64,000 nt of DNA from Candidatus Sulfopaludibacter sp. SbA3 (GTDB lineage: Bacteria > Pseudomonadota > Alphaproteobacteria > Caulobacterales > Hyphomonadaceae), in NCBI GenBank assembly GCA_945888325.1, contig CAMDAC010000005.1, positions 1 to 64,000 on the forward strand, read 5' to 3'. The position numbers and the translations under genes are program-made. The notes beneath the pieces are model-generated. The model was not told the origin of the DNA, ran no database searches, and saw only the letters and a program-made list of their open reading frames with translations. Within the stretch, counting starts at the first letter, position 1; every line of letters begins with the position of its first letter. Shown piece after piece: positions 1-7,787 of this stretch.

Positions 1-2
1 AG

Positions 3-206
3 TCCGGCGACAAGCAACTCGTGAGCTTCTATGGGGGTGTTAACCCTACGGCGAAGAAGCTTCGGGCCTCCCAGAAGGTCCAAGGTTCGCTCAAGCTGTC
101 CGCTTTGAGAAGAGGTTTGATAGAAGATGGTCTGAGACATTGGGCACCTACGCGTCATCTGTCAGATGAATTTACGACACGTGACGTAAAAACTCAAGAG
201 CACTAA
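3..206 (+). CDS. C-terminal end of an unidentified protein (cut by window edge)
   Basis: The frame is open from the first bases of the window and runs to a TAA, giving about 67 residues of a C-terminus. An internal GTG at 21 could be a start but has no convincing ribosome-binding site, so the piece is more likely the tail of a gene that begins upstream. The peptide is basic and polar, with the stretch GGVNPTAKKLRASQKVQGSL, and has no membrane segment or motif that I recognise. The base composition is lower in GC than the genes that follow, which would fit a foreign or phage-type gene, but nothing proves that. Confidence 0.35.
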   Translation, partial: SGDKQLVSFYGGVNPTAKKLRASQKVQGSLKLSALRRGLIEDGLRHWAPTRHLSDEFTTRDVKTQEH

Positions 207-287
207 TGGATAAGCGGCCATTCCAATCCAAGTTGTCGTCCGGCAGATTTGGGCCAAATTTGGCCATACCGGCCCACCTGTACGCCG

Positions 288-364
288 CCGCTCATCCCCG
301 CGCAGGCGGGGATATGATCTGGCGCAAGACTTCCCGAGGTCCCCGCCTTCGCGGGGGTGAGCGG
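288..364. repeat. Paired REP-like inverted repeat
   Basis: Two GC-rich hairpins face each other: CCCCGC/GCGGGG at 296-311 with loop GCAG, and CCCCGC/GCGGGG at 341-356 with loop CTTC. The outer 14-nt arms (288-301 and 351-364) are inverted copies with one mismatch, so the whole block can also fold as one long structure. It lies between the end of the first partial gene and the YihY gene. This organisation is typical of intergenic REP/BIME-type elements; it may also serve as a transcription terminator. Confidence 0.7.
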
Positions 365-438
365 ATATCTGAATGACAATTCGGTAAAGCCTTGGCGTGC
401 GCTTTGCGGGGGCGGCGGCGCGTGGCACAACGGCCCGG

Positions 439-1311
439 ATGACCATTGTTTGGCGCACAGACATTATCGAACCGTTGCGGCGCGCCGTGATCCGGCTGTT
501 CCGGCCGGACGTTCGGATCGTCACCGGCGGCATTGCCTTCTACGCGCTGTTCTCGATCTTTCCGCTGATCTACCTGACGCTGACCCTGCTCACTGTCTTC
601 CTGCCGCCGGACCTCGCCGTGCAGCTGGCGACGCCGATCAGCAATTTCTTCAGCCAGAATGTCGAGGCGCTGTCGACGGCGGATGTCGACGTGATCCGCA
701 AGATGACGCCGGTGGGCCTCAGCCTGCGGGCGTTCGGCGCGCTGATCCTTGTGCTGATCACGGCGACCTCCGGCGCCAAGGCGGCGATCACCGGCATCCG
801 CATGATTGCGGGCACAGCGGGGCGGACGCGGTTTGCGCGCTTCCAGGGCGTGTCGCTGCTGCTGACCGGGTCGCTCGTGCTGCTGGTCTGGCTACTCGGC
901 GCGCTGCAGCTGATCATCACGGTGATCTCTGCCGAAGGGGGCTACGAGATCGGCCAGTTTGCTGCGGAAATCGCGGCGATTGCCGACACGTTGTGGATTT
1001 CCAAGGCGATTGCAGGCTTTGCGATCTTCTATCTGATCCTCGTGCTCAGCCTGCGGGGGCACTTGAACCGGGGAACGAAGGCCATTGCGGCCGGGGCGGC
1101 GGCGGGCACGGTCGCCTTCGTCTTCGTGACGTTCCTGTTCCAGCTTTACCTGAACTATTCCGTGCTCGGAACACTCTACGGGGCGCTGGCCTCGCTGATC
1201 CTCGGCTTTGTCTGGCTGTCGGCGTCGGTGATGTCGCTGCTGCTGGGGGCGGCGCTGGCGGCGGAATGGTCTCAGGCCTGGGGCGAGGACGGCGCTGACG
1301 CTGCCGCATAG
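439..1311 (+). CDS. YihY/BrkB-family inner-membrane protein
   Basis: A 290-residue polytopic membrane protein of the YihY/virulence factor BrkB family (once mis-annotated as ribonuclease BN). The family hallmarks are visible: an N-terminal region leading into the first membrane segment with ITGGIAFYALFSIFPLIYL-type sequence, and further hydrophobic segments spread to the C-terminus, ending in LILGFVWLSASVMSLLLGAAL. The start is placed at the ATG giving MTIVWRTDII, because the family begins shortly before the first helix; the in-frame ATG 42 bases upstream is less likely. Function is unknown; a transport or envelope role is often assumed. Its 3' end overlaps the convergent amidase gene by 40 bases. 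Confidence 0.85.
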   Translation: MTIVWRTDIIEPLRRAVIRLFRPDVRIVTGGIAFYALFSIFPLIYLTLTLLTVFLPPDLAVQLATPISNFFSQNVEALSTADVDVIRKMTPVGLSLRAFGALILVLITATSGAKAAITGIRMIAGTAGRTRFARFQGVSLLLTGSLVLLVWLLGALQLIITVISAEGGYEIGQFAAEIAAIADTLWISKAIAGFAIFYLILVLSLRGHLNRGTKAIAAGAAAGTVAFVFVTFLFQLYLNYSVLGTLYGALASLILGFVWLSASVMSLLLGAALAAEWSQAWGEDGADAAA

Positions 1312-2003
1312 GCCTCGGCCACCTGGGTCAGCCGGCGCAGCGTGCGTGCGTCGGCCATCCCGGTGATCGCATCCGGCATGAAGCGCCGCTGGAAGGCGCG
1401 CAGGGAGGCGGGCACGTCGGTGATGTCATAGCCGATGGCGCCGAGCTGGCGGTTGAGGCCGCCCGGATCGCCGCCCATCCAGACGCAGCCTGCGCCGCCG
1501 GCTTCTTCCGGCCAGAGACCGATTCCCGCCGCCGCGAGCCGGGGCCAGGGGAAATGCTCGCCCGGATCAATCTTGCGCTTCGGGGCGATGTCGGAATGGC
1601 CGACGATGCGGACTTGCGGAATGGCATGGCGCGCAATGATCTGGGCGGCGAGTTCAATGACCGCCTCGATCTGCGCGTCCGGATAAGGCGGAAGCTGTTT
1701 GCCGGGCAGCGGAAAGTCGTGGCCGCCATTGACGATCTCGATGCCGACGGAGCGGGAGTTGAGGTCGTCATCGCCTTGCCAGCTGGAAAGGCCCGCATGC
1801 CAGGCGCGCCGGCTCTCGTCGACGAGATTGGCGATGCGTCCGTCTTCCCAGACCATGTAATGGGCGGCGACCTTCGCCTCGGGATCGCGCATCCGGTCCA
1901 GCGCCGCCTGCCCCGATTGCATGCCGGTATAGTGCATCACGAGCAGGTCCACCTTGTGGCGGCGCTCATCGTGATTGGGGCTCGGCGTCTCTTCAAGGCG
2001 CAT
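1272..2003 (-). CDS. AmpD-like N-acetylmuramoyl-L-alanine amidase with C-terminal peptidoglycan-binding-like region
   Basis: A 243-residue amidase_2 protein that should cleave the bond between N-acetylmuramic acid and L-alanine in peptidoglycan fragments. Zinc ligands are recognisable: H24 in MHYTG, H136 in GHSDIAP and D146 in KIDPG, with the ExN-type segment VGIEIVNGG near residue 90. Residues 190-235 resemble a small peptidoglycan-binding domain, giving the longer AmiD-like layout. No signal peptide is seen, so it probably acts in the cytoplasm on recycled muropeptides. Its ATG overlaps the stop of the upstream EamA gene (ATGA), showing a two-gene operon. Known AmpD enzymes influence beta-lactamase induction; no ampC is seen here. 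Confidence 0.85.
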   Translation of the reverse strand: MRLEETPSPNHDERRHKVDLLVMHYTGMQSGQAALDRMRDPEAKVAAHYMVWEDGRIANLVDESRRAWHAGLSSWQGDDDLNSRSVGIEIVNGGHDFPLPGKQLPPYPDAQIEAVIELAAQIIARHAIPQVRIVGHSDIAPKRKIDPGEHFPWPRLAAAGIGLWPEEAGGAGCVWMGGDPGGLNRQLGAIGYDITDVPASLRAFQRRFMPDAITGMADARTLRRLTQVAEAYAAASAPSSPQA

Positions 2004-2905
2004 CAGGAATCTCCGGAAGCGTACTTCTTTCCGAGGGCTGCTTCTGGAAGCACGCTATTCGGCCTGATCGCAATGAGGAAGACCCCGGCGAGCGAAACTG
2101 CGCCGCCGATGACGAGTTTCCAGGTGAAAGGCTCGCCCAGAAGCGTCACGCCGAAGAGGACGCCCCAGAGCGGCGTCATCAGCGTCAGCGGCGAAAGGAG
2201 CGAGACGTCGTGGCGTTTGAGCAGCGTGTAGAAGGCCGAGTGTGCGAAGATCGAGACGCCGACGATGGCGAAGAGGCTGGCGGCCCAGACTTGCCAGCCG
2301 CCGGCGACATAGGCGGCGACTTGGCCGGTTTCGAGCACGGCGGAGATGGCGAATAGCGGCGCGAAGCTGAACAGGCCGACCCAGGCGGAGAGGTTCAGCG
2401 GGTGCATTTCCGGCATGCGCTTCATGATGATGCCGCCCGCCGAGCCGAGCACGGCGGCGAAGAAGATCAGCAGCAGGCCGAAGGACAGGCTGAACGAGCC
2501 GGGATCGAAGGCGATGACGACGACGCCGGCAAAGGCGAGCGAGATGCCGAGCGCGCGGCGCCAGCCGATCTTCTCGCCGAGGAAGATCATGCTCATGATC
2601 GTCGACATCGGCACGCCGAGCTGTCCGGTCACGGCAGCGGCGGAGACATCGGCGTTGGCGAGGCCGACGAAGAGGAGGCCGAAGTTGAGGCAGCCGATCA
2701 GCATCGCGATCACGAACAGGGTGCCGAGGTTCTTGGGCACTGGCCGCAGGAACGGGATCAGGAAAACGGCGACGCCGAGAAAGCGGATCGCGGCGAAGAA
2801 CAGCGGCGGCACGGCGAAATCGGCGACGACCCAGCGGGTCATCACGAGGTTCACGCCCCAGACGAAGCAGATGAGAAAGAGGAGGCCGAAGTCACGCAAT
2901 GACAT
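2003..2905 (-). CDS. EamA/DMT-family transporter
   Basis: A 300-residue protein of the drug/metabolite transporter superfamily with two EamA repeats and about ten membrane helices. The N-terminus (DFGLLFLICFVWGVNLVMTRW) and the second-repeat signature LTPLWGVLFGVTLLGEPFTW near residue 245 are typical. It probably exports or imports a small metabolite such as an amino acid; the substrate cannot be read from the sequence. It is translationally coupled to the amidase gene, which follows with a one-base stop/start overlap. Confidence 0.85.
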   Translation of the reverse strand: MSLRDFGLLFLICFVWGVNLVMTRWVVADFAVPPLFFAAIRFLGVAVFLIPFLRPVPKNLGTLFVIAMLIGCLNFGLLFVGLANADVSAAAVTGQLGVPMSTIMSMIFLGEKIGWRRALGISLAFAGVVVIAFDPGSFSLSFGLLLIFFAAVLGSAGGIIMKRMPEMHPLNLSAWVGLFSFAPLFAISAVLETGQVAAYVAGGWQVWAASLFAIVGVSIFAHSAFYTLLKRHDVSLLSPLTLMTPLWGVLFGVTLLGEPFTWKLVIGGAVSLAGVFLIAIRPNSVLPEAALGKKYASGDS

Positions 2906-2984
2906 GCTTCGGCCCTATCAGTCTTTTTCCGGCCCGGGCAGGGGGGACGCGGCGTGAAGTTTGGCAGCGCTGCTATGCTTGTTC

Positions 2985-3028
2985 GCGGCGTTTTCCCGAA
3001 AATCGGTTCCCACTTTTCGGAACGCCGC
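2985..3028. repeat. Long hairpin after the MBL gene (repeat or terminator)
   Basis: GCGGCGTT followed by CCGAAAA at 2985-3002 pairs with TTTTCGG and AACGCCGC at 3014-3028, giving a 15-bp stem with a small bulge and an 11-nt loop. It ends one base before the TAA of the metallo-hydrolase gene on the minus strand. There is no U-tract, so it may be a Rho-assisted terminator, an mRNA-stabilising hairpin or a dispersed alphaproteobacterial repeat. Confidence 0.6.
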
Positions 3029-3029
3029 T

Positions 3030-3896
3030 TTATGCGGCGCCGAGCCGGTTCACGGGAAGCTTCAGGTAGACCTGGCCGTCCGCCTCCGCCGGCGGCAGGG
3101 CGCCGGCGCGGATGTTGACCTGCAAGGACGGCAGGATGAGGCGGGGCGCGGCGAGCGTCTTGTCGCGCGCTTCGCGCATTTCGACGAAGTCATCCTCGGT
3201 CACGCCGTCATGGACGTGGACGTTGCGGGCGCGTTCCTCGGCCACGGTGGTCTCCCAGACGAAGGTGTCGCGGGACTGGGGCAGGTAGTCGTGGCCGACG
3301 AAGATGCGGGTCTCGGGCGGCAGGGCGAGGATCTTGCGGATCGAGCGGTAAAGAGTCGCCGCGTCACCGCCGGGAAAGTCAGCGCGGGCGGTGCCATAGT
3401 CCGGCATGAACAGCGTGTCGCCGACGAAGGCCATGTCGTCGATCAGGTAGGTGACGCAGGCCGGCGTGTGGCCGGGCGTATGCAGCACGCCGATCTCGAG
3501 ATGGCCGAGGGGCAGCCGGTCGCCTTCGTTGAGAAGGACATCAAAGACCTGCTCGCCGGGGGCATCGCTGGTGGCGCCGAAGAGCGGCACGAAGGCTTTC
3601 TGCACCTTGGTGATCTGGGCGCCGATGCCGAGTTTCGCGCCGGTCAGGCGGCGCAGGTAGTCGGCGCCGGACAGGTGGTCGGCATGCGCGTGGGTGTCGA
3701 GAATCCAGTCGACGCGGAGATTTTCTGCTGCGGCGGCAGCGAGCACGGCGTCGGCAGACCCGGTGCTGAGGCGGCCGGCATTGGGGTCGAAGTCCAGCAC
3801 CGGATCAATGATCGCGGCGGCGCGGGTGGCGGGGTCCCAGACCAGGTAGGTGACCGTGTTGGTGACCGCGTCGAAGAAGGATTTGAGCATCGCCAT
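3030..3896 (-). CDS. Metallo-beta-lactamase-fold persulfide dioxygenase-like protein (Blh/ETHE1 type)
   Basis: A 288-residue MBL-fold hydrolase. The metal motif THAHADH is at residues 68-74, with the later ligands in GHTPACVTYL, VGDTLF and GHDY. The N-terminus (FFDAVTNTVTYLVWDPATRAAAIIDPVLD) is characteristic of the ETHE1/Blh group, which oxidise glutathione persulfide to sulfite in sulfide detoxification. The start is set at MAMLKSFF because an AGGAG box sits 9 bases upstream; a longer frame has no such signal. It is divergent from a BigR/SqrR-like repressor, rhodanese and TSUP exporter, exactly the partners expected for this role. A plain glyoxalase-II-like activity is the less likely alternative. 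Confidence 0.85.
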   Translation of the reverse strand: MAMLKSFFDAVTNTVTYLVWDPATRAAAIIDPVLDFDPNAGRLSTGSADAVLAAAAAENLRVDWILDTHAHADHLSGADYLRRLTGAKLGIGAQITKVQKAFVPLFGATSDAPGEQVFDVLLNEGDRLPLGHLEIGVLHTPGHTPACVTYLIDDMAFVGDTLFMPDYGTARADFPGGDAATLYRSIRKILALPPETRIFVGHDYLPQSRDTFVWETTVAEERARNVHVHDGVTEDDFVEMREARDKTLAAPRLILPSLQVNIRAGALPPAEADGQVYLKLPVNRLGAA

Positions 3897-3972
3897 GGGG
3901 CGTCTCCTGTAATTGCTGAGACCGTTATATATAAACACTTGCTAATTTAACAAGAACTAATATATAGGGGCC
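3897..3972. promoter_or_regulatory. Divergent promoter/operator of the sulfide-response genes
   Basis: This short AT-rich gap separates the persulfide dioxygenase-like gene from the ArsR repressor gene. It holds a palindrome with CTTG at 3938-3941 and CAAG at 3951-3954, flanked symmetrically by TATATA runs at 3926-3933 and 3961-3966. BigR/SqrR-type repressors are known to bind AT-rich dyads in such divergent regions, so this is probably the operator for both directions. The exact operator has not been matched base by base. Confidence 0.6.
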
Positions 3973-4287
3973 ATGAGACAGACGACCTTTGACCCCGCCC
4001 TGTTCCGCGAACGTGCCGGTGAAGCTGCCAAGCTGCTGCGCACGATGTCCAACGAGCACCGCCTGATGATCCTCTGCCGGCTTGAAGGCGGGGAAGTTTC
4101 GGCCGGTGAACTGCTGGCCGGGACGACGCTGTCGCAATCTGCGCTTTCCCAGCACCTCGCGGTGCTGCGGGAGGACGGGCTTGTGGTGACACGCCGGGCC
4201 GGCCTCAACATCTACTACCGGATCGCGGACCCCTCCGCGCTTCGGGTCATCGCAACGCTGGCAGAAATCTTCTGCCCCGAGGAGTGA
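3973..4287 (+). CDS. bigR: BigR/SqrR-type ArsR-family persulfide-sensing repressor
   Basis: A 104-residue winged-helix ArsR-family regulator; the recognition helix lies in LSQSALSQHLAVLREDGLV and the wing in GLNIYYRI. It has exactly two cysteines where sulfide sensors need them, C35 (MILCRLEGG) and C101 (FCPEE). Their spacing of 66 residues equals that of Cys41/Cys107 in SqrR, which form a polysulfide bridge and release DNA. No arsenic or metal-site CxC motif is present. The gene is divergent from the persulfide dioxygenase-like gene and heads an operon with rhodanese and TSUP genes, so it should repress all of them until sulfide or persulfide appears. Confidence 0.85.
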   Translation: MRQTTFDPALFRERAGEAAKLLRTMSNEHRLMILCRLEGGEVSAGELLAGTTLSQSALSQHLAVLREDGLVVTRRAGLNIYYRIADPSALRVIATLAEIFCPEE

Positions 4288-4292
4288 AAACC

Positions 4293-4619
4293 ATGAGTAC
4301 ACTGACGAAAATCAAACCTGCCGATGTTGCTGAAGGCCTGAAGGCCGGCCGCCTGCACCTGATCGATATCCGCGAACCGGACGAACATGCGCTTGAGCAC
4401 ATTCCGGGCGCCGTGCTGATCCCGCTGTCCAGCCTTGAAGCGGCGGACGTGAAGATTGAAGCGGGCCGCACGGCGGTGTTCCATTGCAAGTCCGGCATGC
4501 GCACCGAGAAGAACTGCGTGCGCCTGGCGGAGCGGGTGGACGGCGAGGCCCTCGTGCTTGAAGGCGGACTGGATGCCTGGAAGCGGGCCGGGCTGCCGGT
4601 CGCGGGCAGCGCCAGGTAA
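4293..4619 (+). CDS. Single-domain rhodanese (sulfurtransferase)
   Basis: A 108-residue single rhodanese domain. The active-site loop is CKSGMR with catalytic C65, preceded by the CH2A-type segment LIDIREPDEHALEHIPGA. It should move sulfane sulfur, for example from persulfides to cyanide, sulfite or glutathione, in the cytoplasm. The start chosen is ATG at 4293, eight bases after a GAGGAG box that overlaps the end of the regulator gene; a GTG nine bases earlier is unlikely. It is second in the bigR operon, in line with a role in sulfide oxidation together with the dioxygenase. Confidence 0.88.
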   Translation: MSTLTKIKPADVAEGLKAGRLHLIDIREPDEHALEHIPGAVLIPLSSLEAADVKIEAGRTAVFHCKSGMRTEKNCVRLAERVDGEALVLEGGLDAWKRAGLPVAGSAR

Positions 4620-4628
4620 GCCGGGCGC

Positions 4629-5426
4629 ATGATCGAACTCACCGCCTCCGTGATCGTCGCGGCGCTGCTCAGCGGGGCGCTGATCGGCCTGTTTCTCGGC
4701 ACGTTCGGGGGCGGGGGATCGGTGCTGGCGGCGCCGCTGCTACTCTATGCCGTGGGCGTCACCGATCCGCACCTTGCGATCGGCACCTCGGCGGCGGCGG
4801 TCGCGGCGATCGCGCTGGTCAGCCTGACCGGGCACTGGCGCGCCGGCCGCGTGAAGTGGCCGTGCGCCACGGTGTTTGCGCTGGCGGGGATCATCGGCTC
4901 CCTGATCGGCTCCACCCTGGCTTTGCGGATTGACGGGGACATGCTGCTGTTTGCCTTCGCGTTTGCGATGGCGGCGATCGGCCTTTCGATGCTGCGCAGG
5001 CCCAAGAGTGAGGGCGACCCGGATGTGCACATCACGGCGAAGCTGATGGCGCGAATCGCGCCGATGGGACTGGGCGTCGGCGGCGCCGCGGGTTTCTTCG
5101 GGATCGGCGGCGGTTTCCTGATCGTGCCGGGCCTGATGATGGCGACCGGCATGACGCTGGCGAATGCCACCGCGTCGTCCCTTGTCTCGGTCGCGGTGTT
5201 TGGCGCGGCGACCGCCTCGAACTATGCGCTGCACGGCGAAGTCGACCTGCCGCTGGCAGGGCTGCTGCTCGCCGGCGGGGCGGTCGGCGGCGGGCTAGGC
5301 GTGTTGCTGTCGCGGGCGCTGGCAACCCGCGTGCGTCTGGCGCGTTCCGCCTTTGCTGTCCTGATTGTCATCGTTGCGGTCTATGTCGGGTGGAAAGCAG
5401 CCAGCGCGCTGGGCTGGACGGGTTGA
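4629..5426 (+). CDS. TSUP/TauE-family sulfite (anion) exporter
   Basis: A 265-residue polytopic membrane protein of the TSUP family (TauE/SafE, DUF81). The glycine-rich repeats GTFGGGGSVLAAPLL near residue 23 and GIGGGFLIVPGLM near residue 158 are the family signatures, one in each half. It most likely exports sulfite or thiosulfate produced by the persulfide dioxygenase and rhodanese. It follows the rhodanese gene by 9 bases and is the last gene of the bigR operon; a DUF81 protein is a recurring member of such clusters in other alphaproteobacteria and Xylella. Confidence 0.88.
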   Translation: MIELTASVIVAALLSGALIGLFLGTFGGGGSVLAAPLLLYAVGVTDPHLAIGTSAAAVAAIALVSLTGHWRAGRVKWPCATVFALAGIIGSLIGSTLALRIDGDMLLFAFAFAMAAIGLSMLRRPKSEGDPDVHITAKLMARIAPMGLGVGGAAGFFGIGGGFLIVPGLMMATGMTLANATASSLVSVAVFGAATASNYALHGEVDLPLAGLLLAGGAVGGGLGVLLSRALATRVRLARSAFAVLIVIVAVYVGWKAASALGWTG

Positions 5427-5542
5427 AGCAAGTGCAGCGGCGGCTGTGGATGGTTGCTAATTCTGCCTTAAAGCGCTGATATAAGTCTTGAGGTGGGTTG
5501 ACCGGCCCGCGCAGCCTTGCGCGGCCATAAGGGAGAGAGCTG

Positions 5543-6265
5543 ATGAGCCTGATCTGGTGGATACTTCCGTCTGTTGCAGGCGTTCTAGGCCTGATTCTCC
5601 TGTTCGCGGGCTTTGCGAAGATGGCCGGGCTGAAACCCTTTGCCGGCGTGGCGCGTCTGGCGTTCGGGTCCGGCTTTCTGGGTCTGGCGGGCGTGATCGC
5701 CTTTGCGGGCCTGAACATCCAGACCTACAAACGCCTCACCTATGAACGCCCGGTGGCGACGGTGAAGTTCACCGCCGTTCCTGACCAGGCCAATGCCTAC
5801 CGCGCGGACGTGGTTTTCTCCGACGGCCAGACCCTGCTGCAGGCCGATGGCAGCGCGCCGGTTTTCCGGGGCAACGAGTGGCAGATGGGCGCCAAGGTCA
5901 TCAAATTCAAACCGATGGCCAACATCCTCGGCTATGATTCGATCTACCGGCTCGAGCACATGCGCTCGCTGGACGCGATGCAGTTTTCCTCGGAAGTCGT
6001 CACCGAAGGCAAGATCGACGGGTTGAAGATTGTCGAGACCGAACCCGGCATTGATGTCGGCGGGCTGGCGGCAAAGTATGGCTCGCAATTCGGGATCGAC
6101 GCCGAGTATGGCTCGGCCACCTACCAGCCGATGGGCGACGGGTTCGAGTATGAAGTCTCGATCACGCAGGACGCGCTGATCGCGCGCCCGAGCGAGGCGA
6201 CGAAATCCAAGATCCAGGACGGCGCCTATCCGGGCTTCCGGCCGATTGGCGGATCGGGCGGATGA
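5543..6265 (+). CDS. Conserved membrane-anchored protein of unknown function
   Basis: A 240-residue protein with two N-terminal hydrophobic helices (about residues 5-25 and 40-60), followed by a soluble region that probably sits in the periplasm. The soluble part is rich in short beta-type segments such as YRADVVFSDGQTLLQADG. No catalytic motif or named domain is recognised; similar proteins are sometimes labelled as efflux pump components, which the sequence does not justify. It has a GGGAGAG ribosome-binding site, and its stop overlaps the start of the downstream methyltransferase gene by four bases, so the two are coupled. Confidence 0.7.
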   Translation: MSLIWWILPSVAGVLGLILLFAGFAKMAGLKPFAGVARLAFGSGFLGLAGVIAFAGLNIQTYKRLTYERPVATVKFTAVPDQANAYRADVVFSDGQTLLQADGSAPVFRGNEWQMGAKVIKFKPMANILGYDSIYRLEHMRSLDAMQFSSEVVTEGKIDGLKIVETEPGIDVGGLAAKYGSQFGIDAEYGSATYQPMGDGFEYEVSITQDALIARPSEATKSKIQDGAYPGFRPIGGSGG

Positions 6266-6888
6266 ATCCCTGGGAGCGGTATGTCGTTCCGAACCTGATT
6301 TCGTGCGCGTGTTCCTCGCGCCCGATCATGAAGCAGCGGGCGAAAGTTGTTCCGAAGGCGGACGGTGTGGTGCTGGAACTCGGCTGCGGGTCGGGCACCA
6401 ACTTCGCGATGTATGATGCCGGCATGGTCGAGAAGCTCTACGCGCTGGAGCCGGCGCCCGGCATGATCGTCAAGGCGAGGCGCACGGCGGGCGAACTCGG
6501 CATCGGCAAGAGTATCGAGTTCCTCGAGACGGGCGCCGAGAACATTCCGCTGCCAGACAAATCGGTCGACACGGCGGTGATCACCTTCGTGCTGTGCACG
6601 ATCCCCGACTGGGCAGGGGCCCTCGCCGAAACGCGGCGCGTGCTGAAGCCGGGCGGGAAGATCCTGTTCACCGAGCATGGCCTTGCGCCGGACGAAGGCA
6701 TCTCCAAATGGCAGCGCCGGGTGGAGCCTGTCTGGAAATCCCTCGCGGGGGGATGTCACCTGACGCGCGACACGCTGGGCCTGCTGCGCGAAGGCGGCTT
6801 TGCCTGCGACGACGCCGAGACGATGTACCTGCCGAATACGCCGAAGATCGCCGGCTTTGTCAGCTGGGGTTCGGCCCGGCTCGCCTGA
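6262..6888 (+). CDS. Class I SAM-dependent methyltransferase
   Basis: A 208-residue methyltransferase_11-type enzyme. Motif I VLELGCGSGTNFAMY (about residues 35-50) binds S-adenosylmethionine, the acidic residue after beta-2 is in LEPAPGMI, and RRVLKPGGKILFTEHG is the post-II segment. The small size and CTIPDWAGALAETRRVL-type region resemble methyltransferases that act on small molecules or lipids. It is coupled by overlaps to the unknown membrane protein upstream (ATGA) and to the DUF3445 gene downstream (TGATG), so these three genes form one operon. The substrate is unknown. Confidence 0.85.
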   Translation: MNPWERYVVPNLISCACSSRPIMKQRAKVVPKADGVVLELGCGSGTNFAMYDAGMVEKLYALEPAPGMIVKARRTAGELGIGKSIEFLETGAENIPLPDKSVDTAVITFVLCTIPDWAGALAETRRVLKPGGKILFTEHGLAPDEGISKWQRRVEPVWKSLAGGCHLTRDTLGLLREGGFACDDAETMYLPNTPKIAGFVSWGSARLA

Positions 6889-7706
6889 TGCGGCGGCCGC
6901 CCTACCTGCCATTTCTCAACGGACCGCTCAGCCTTGCGCCCGGGCTGAAGCCGATTGCGCCGGAGGCTTGGCTGTCGCCGGATACCGAGGCGCATGCGCT
7001 GGCGGACAAGCATGCCGTGATGCGGCGCCATCGCAGCGACGTGTATGGCGCGCGTGAGGGCAGCGAGATGGCCTCGCTGGAGCTGGCGTCTGCCGTGCAC
7101 GCGGTCGCCGGGTCGGGCGAGGGGGCATGGGCGAGCGCACTGGAAGGCGCCGCGAGTGCAGTGTCCGATGACCTCTGTATACTGATCAAAGACAGCGAAG
7201 GGCTGTGGCGGCTGGAAGCGGCGAGCTTGTGTGCGCCGACTTTCTGGCGCCTCGGCGAGAAGCTCGGCGAGCCGCTCGGCGGCCTGCACGGGCCGGTGCC
7301 GGGGGCGAACCCGGGCATGGTCTCGCGCATTCACCGGATGTTCGATGCGGTTCAGCCCGGGCAGGTGCTGGAACGGTTCAACTGGACCGTCCAGCCCGGC
7401 ACGGCGCGGTACACGCCGGAACAGACGCCCTTCAAGAAGATCGCGGCGGACATGCCCTCGGCCGGCGCGCTGGACGCGCTGTGGTTTCGGGTGGAGCGGC
7501 AGACGATTTCGAAGCTGCCGATGTCCGGCGCCGTGGTGTTCACGATCCGCGTGGCGATCGATCCCTTGCGGGCGGCTCTGGCGGACGGCGCGCAGGTCGC
7601 TGCGTTTCGCGCGGCCTGGGACGGGATCGATCCGGTGCTGGCCGATTACAAGGGCTGGCCGAATTACGAGCGGCTGGTGCGCGCGGCGCTTGCGGAAGCG
7701 ATCTGA
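6888..7706 (+). CDS. DUF3445 haem-dependent oxidative N-demethylase-like protein
   Basis: A 272-residue protein resembling the DUF3445/HODM family, whose studied member oxidatively demethylates dimethylamine using haem with a PAS-like fold. Recognisable stretches are the N-terminal LPFLNGPLSLAPGLKPI, the central LCAPTFWRLGEKLG and the late RVERQTISKLPMSGAVVFTIR. The start is the ATG that overlaps the methyltransferase stop by one base. The partner oxidoreductase subunits known from HODM complexes are not nearby, so it may work with redox partners elsewhere. Its tight link to a methyltransferase suggests methyl-group chemistry on a shared compound, which is inference. Confidence 0.75.
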   Translation: MRRPPYLPFLNGPLSLAPGLKPIAPEAWLSPDTEAHALADKHAVMRRHRSDVYGAREGSEMASLELASAVHAVAGSGEGAWASALEGAASAVSDDLCILIKDSEGLWRLEAASLCAPTFWRLGEKLGEPLGGLHGPVPGANPGMVSRIHRMFDAVQPGQVLERFNWTVQPGTARYTPEQTPFKKIAADMPSAGALDALWFRVERQTISKLPMSGAVVFTIRVAIDPLRAALADGAQVAAFRAAWDGIDPVLADYKGWPNYERLVRAALAEAI

Positions 7707-7787
7707 GGTATCCGGCCTTTCCGGCGCGCCCGCGATATCCTACATCGCAAGCACACGGCCCATTTCAAACAGAAAGTGAGACACGCC

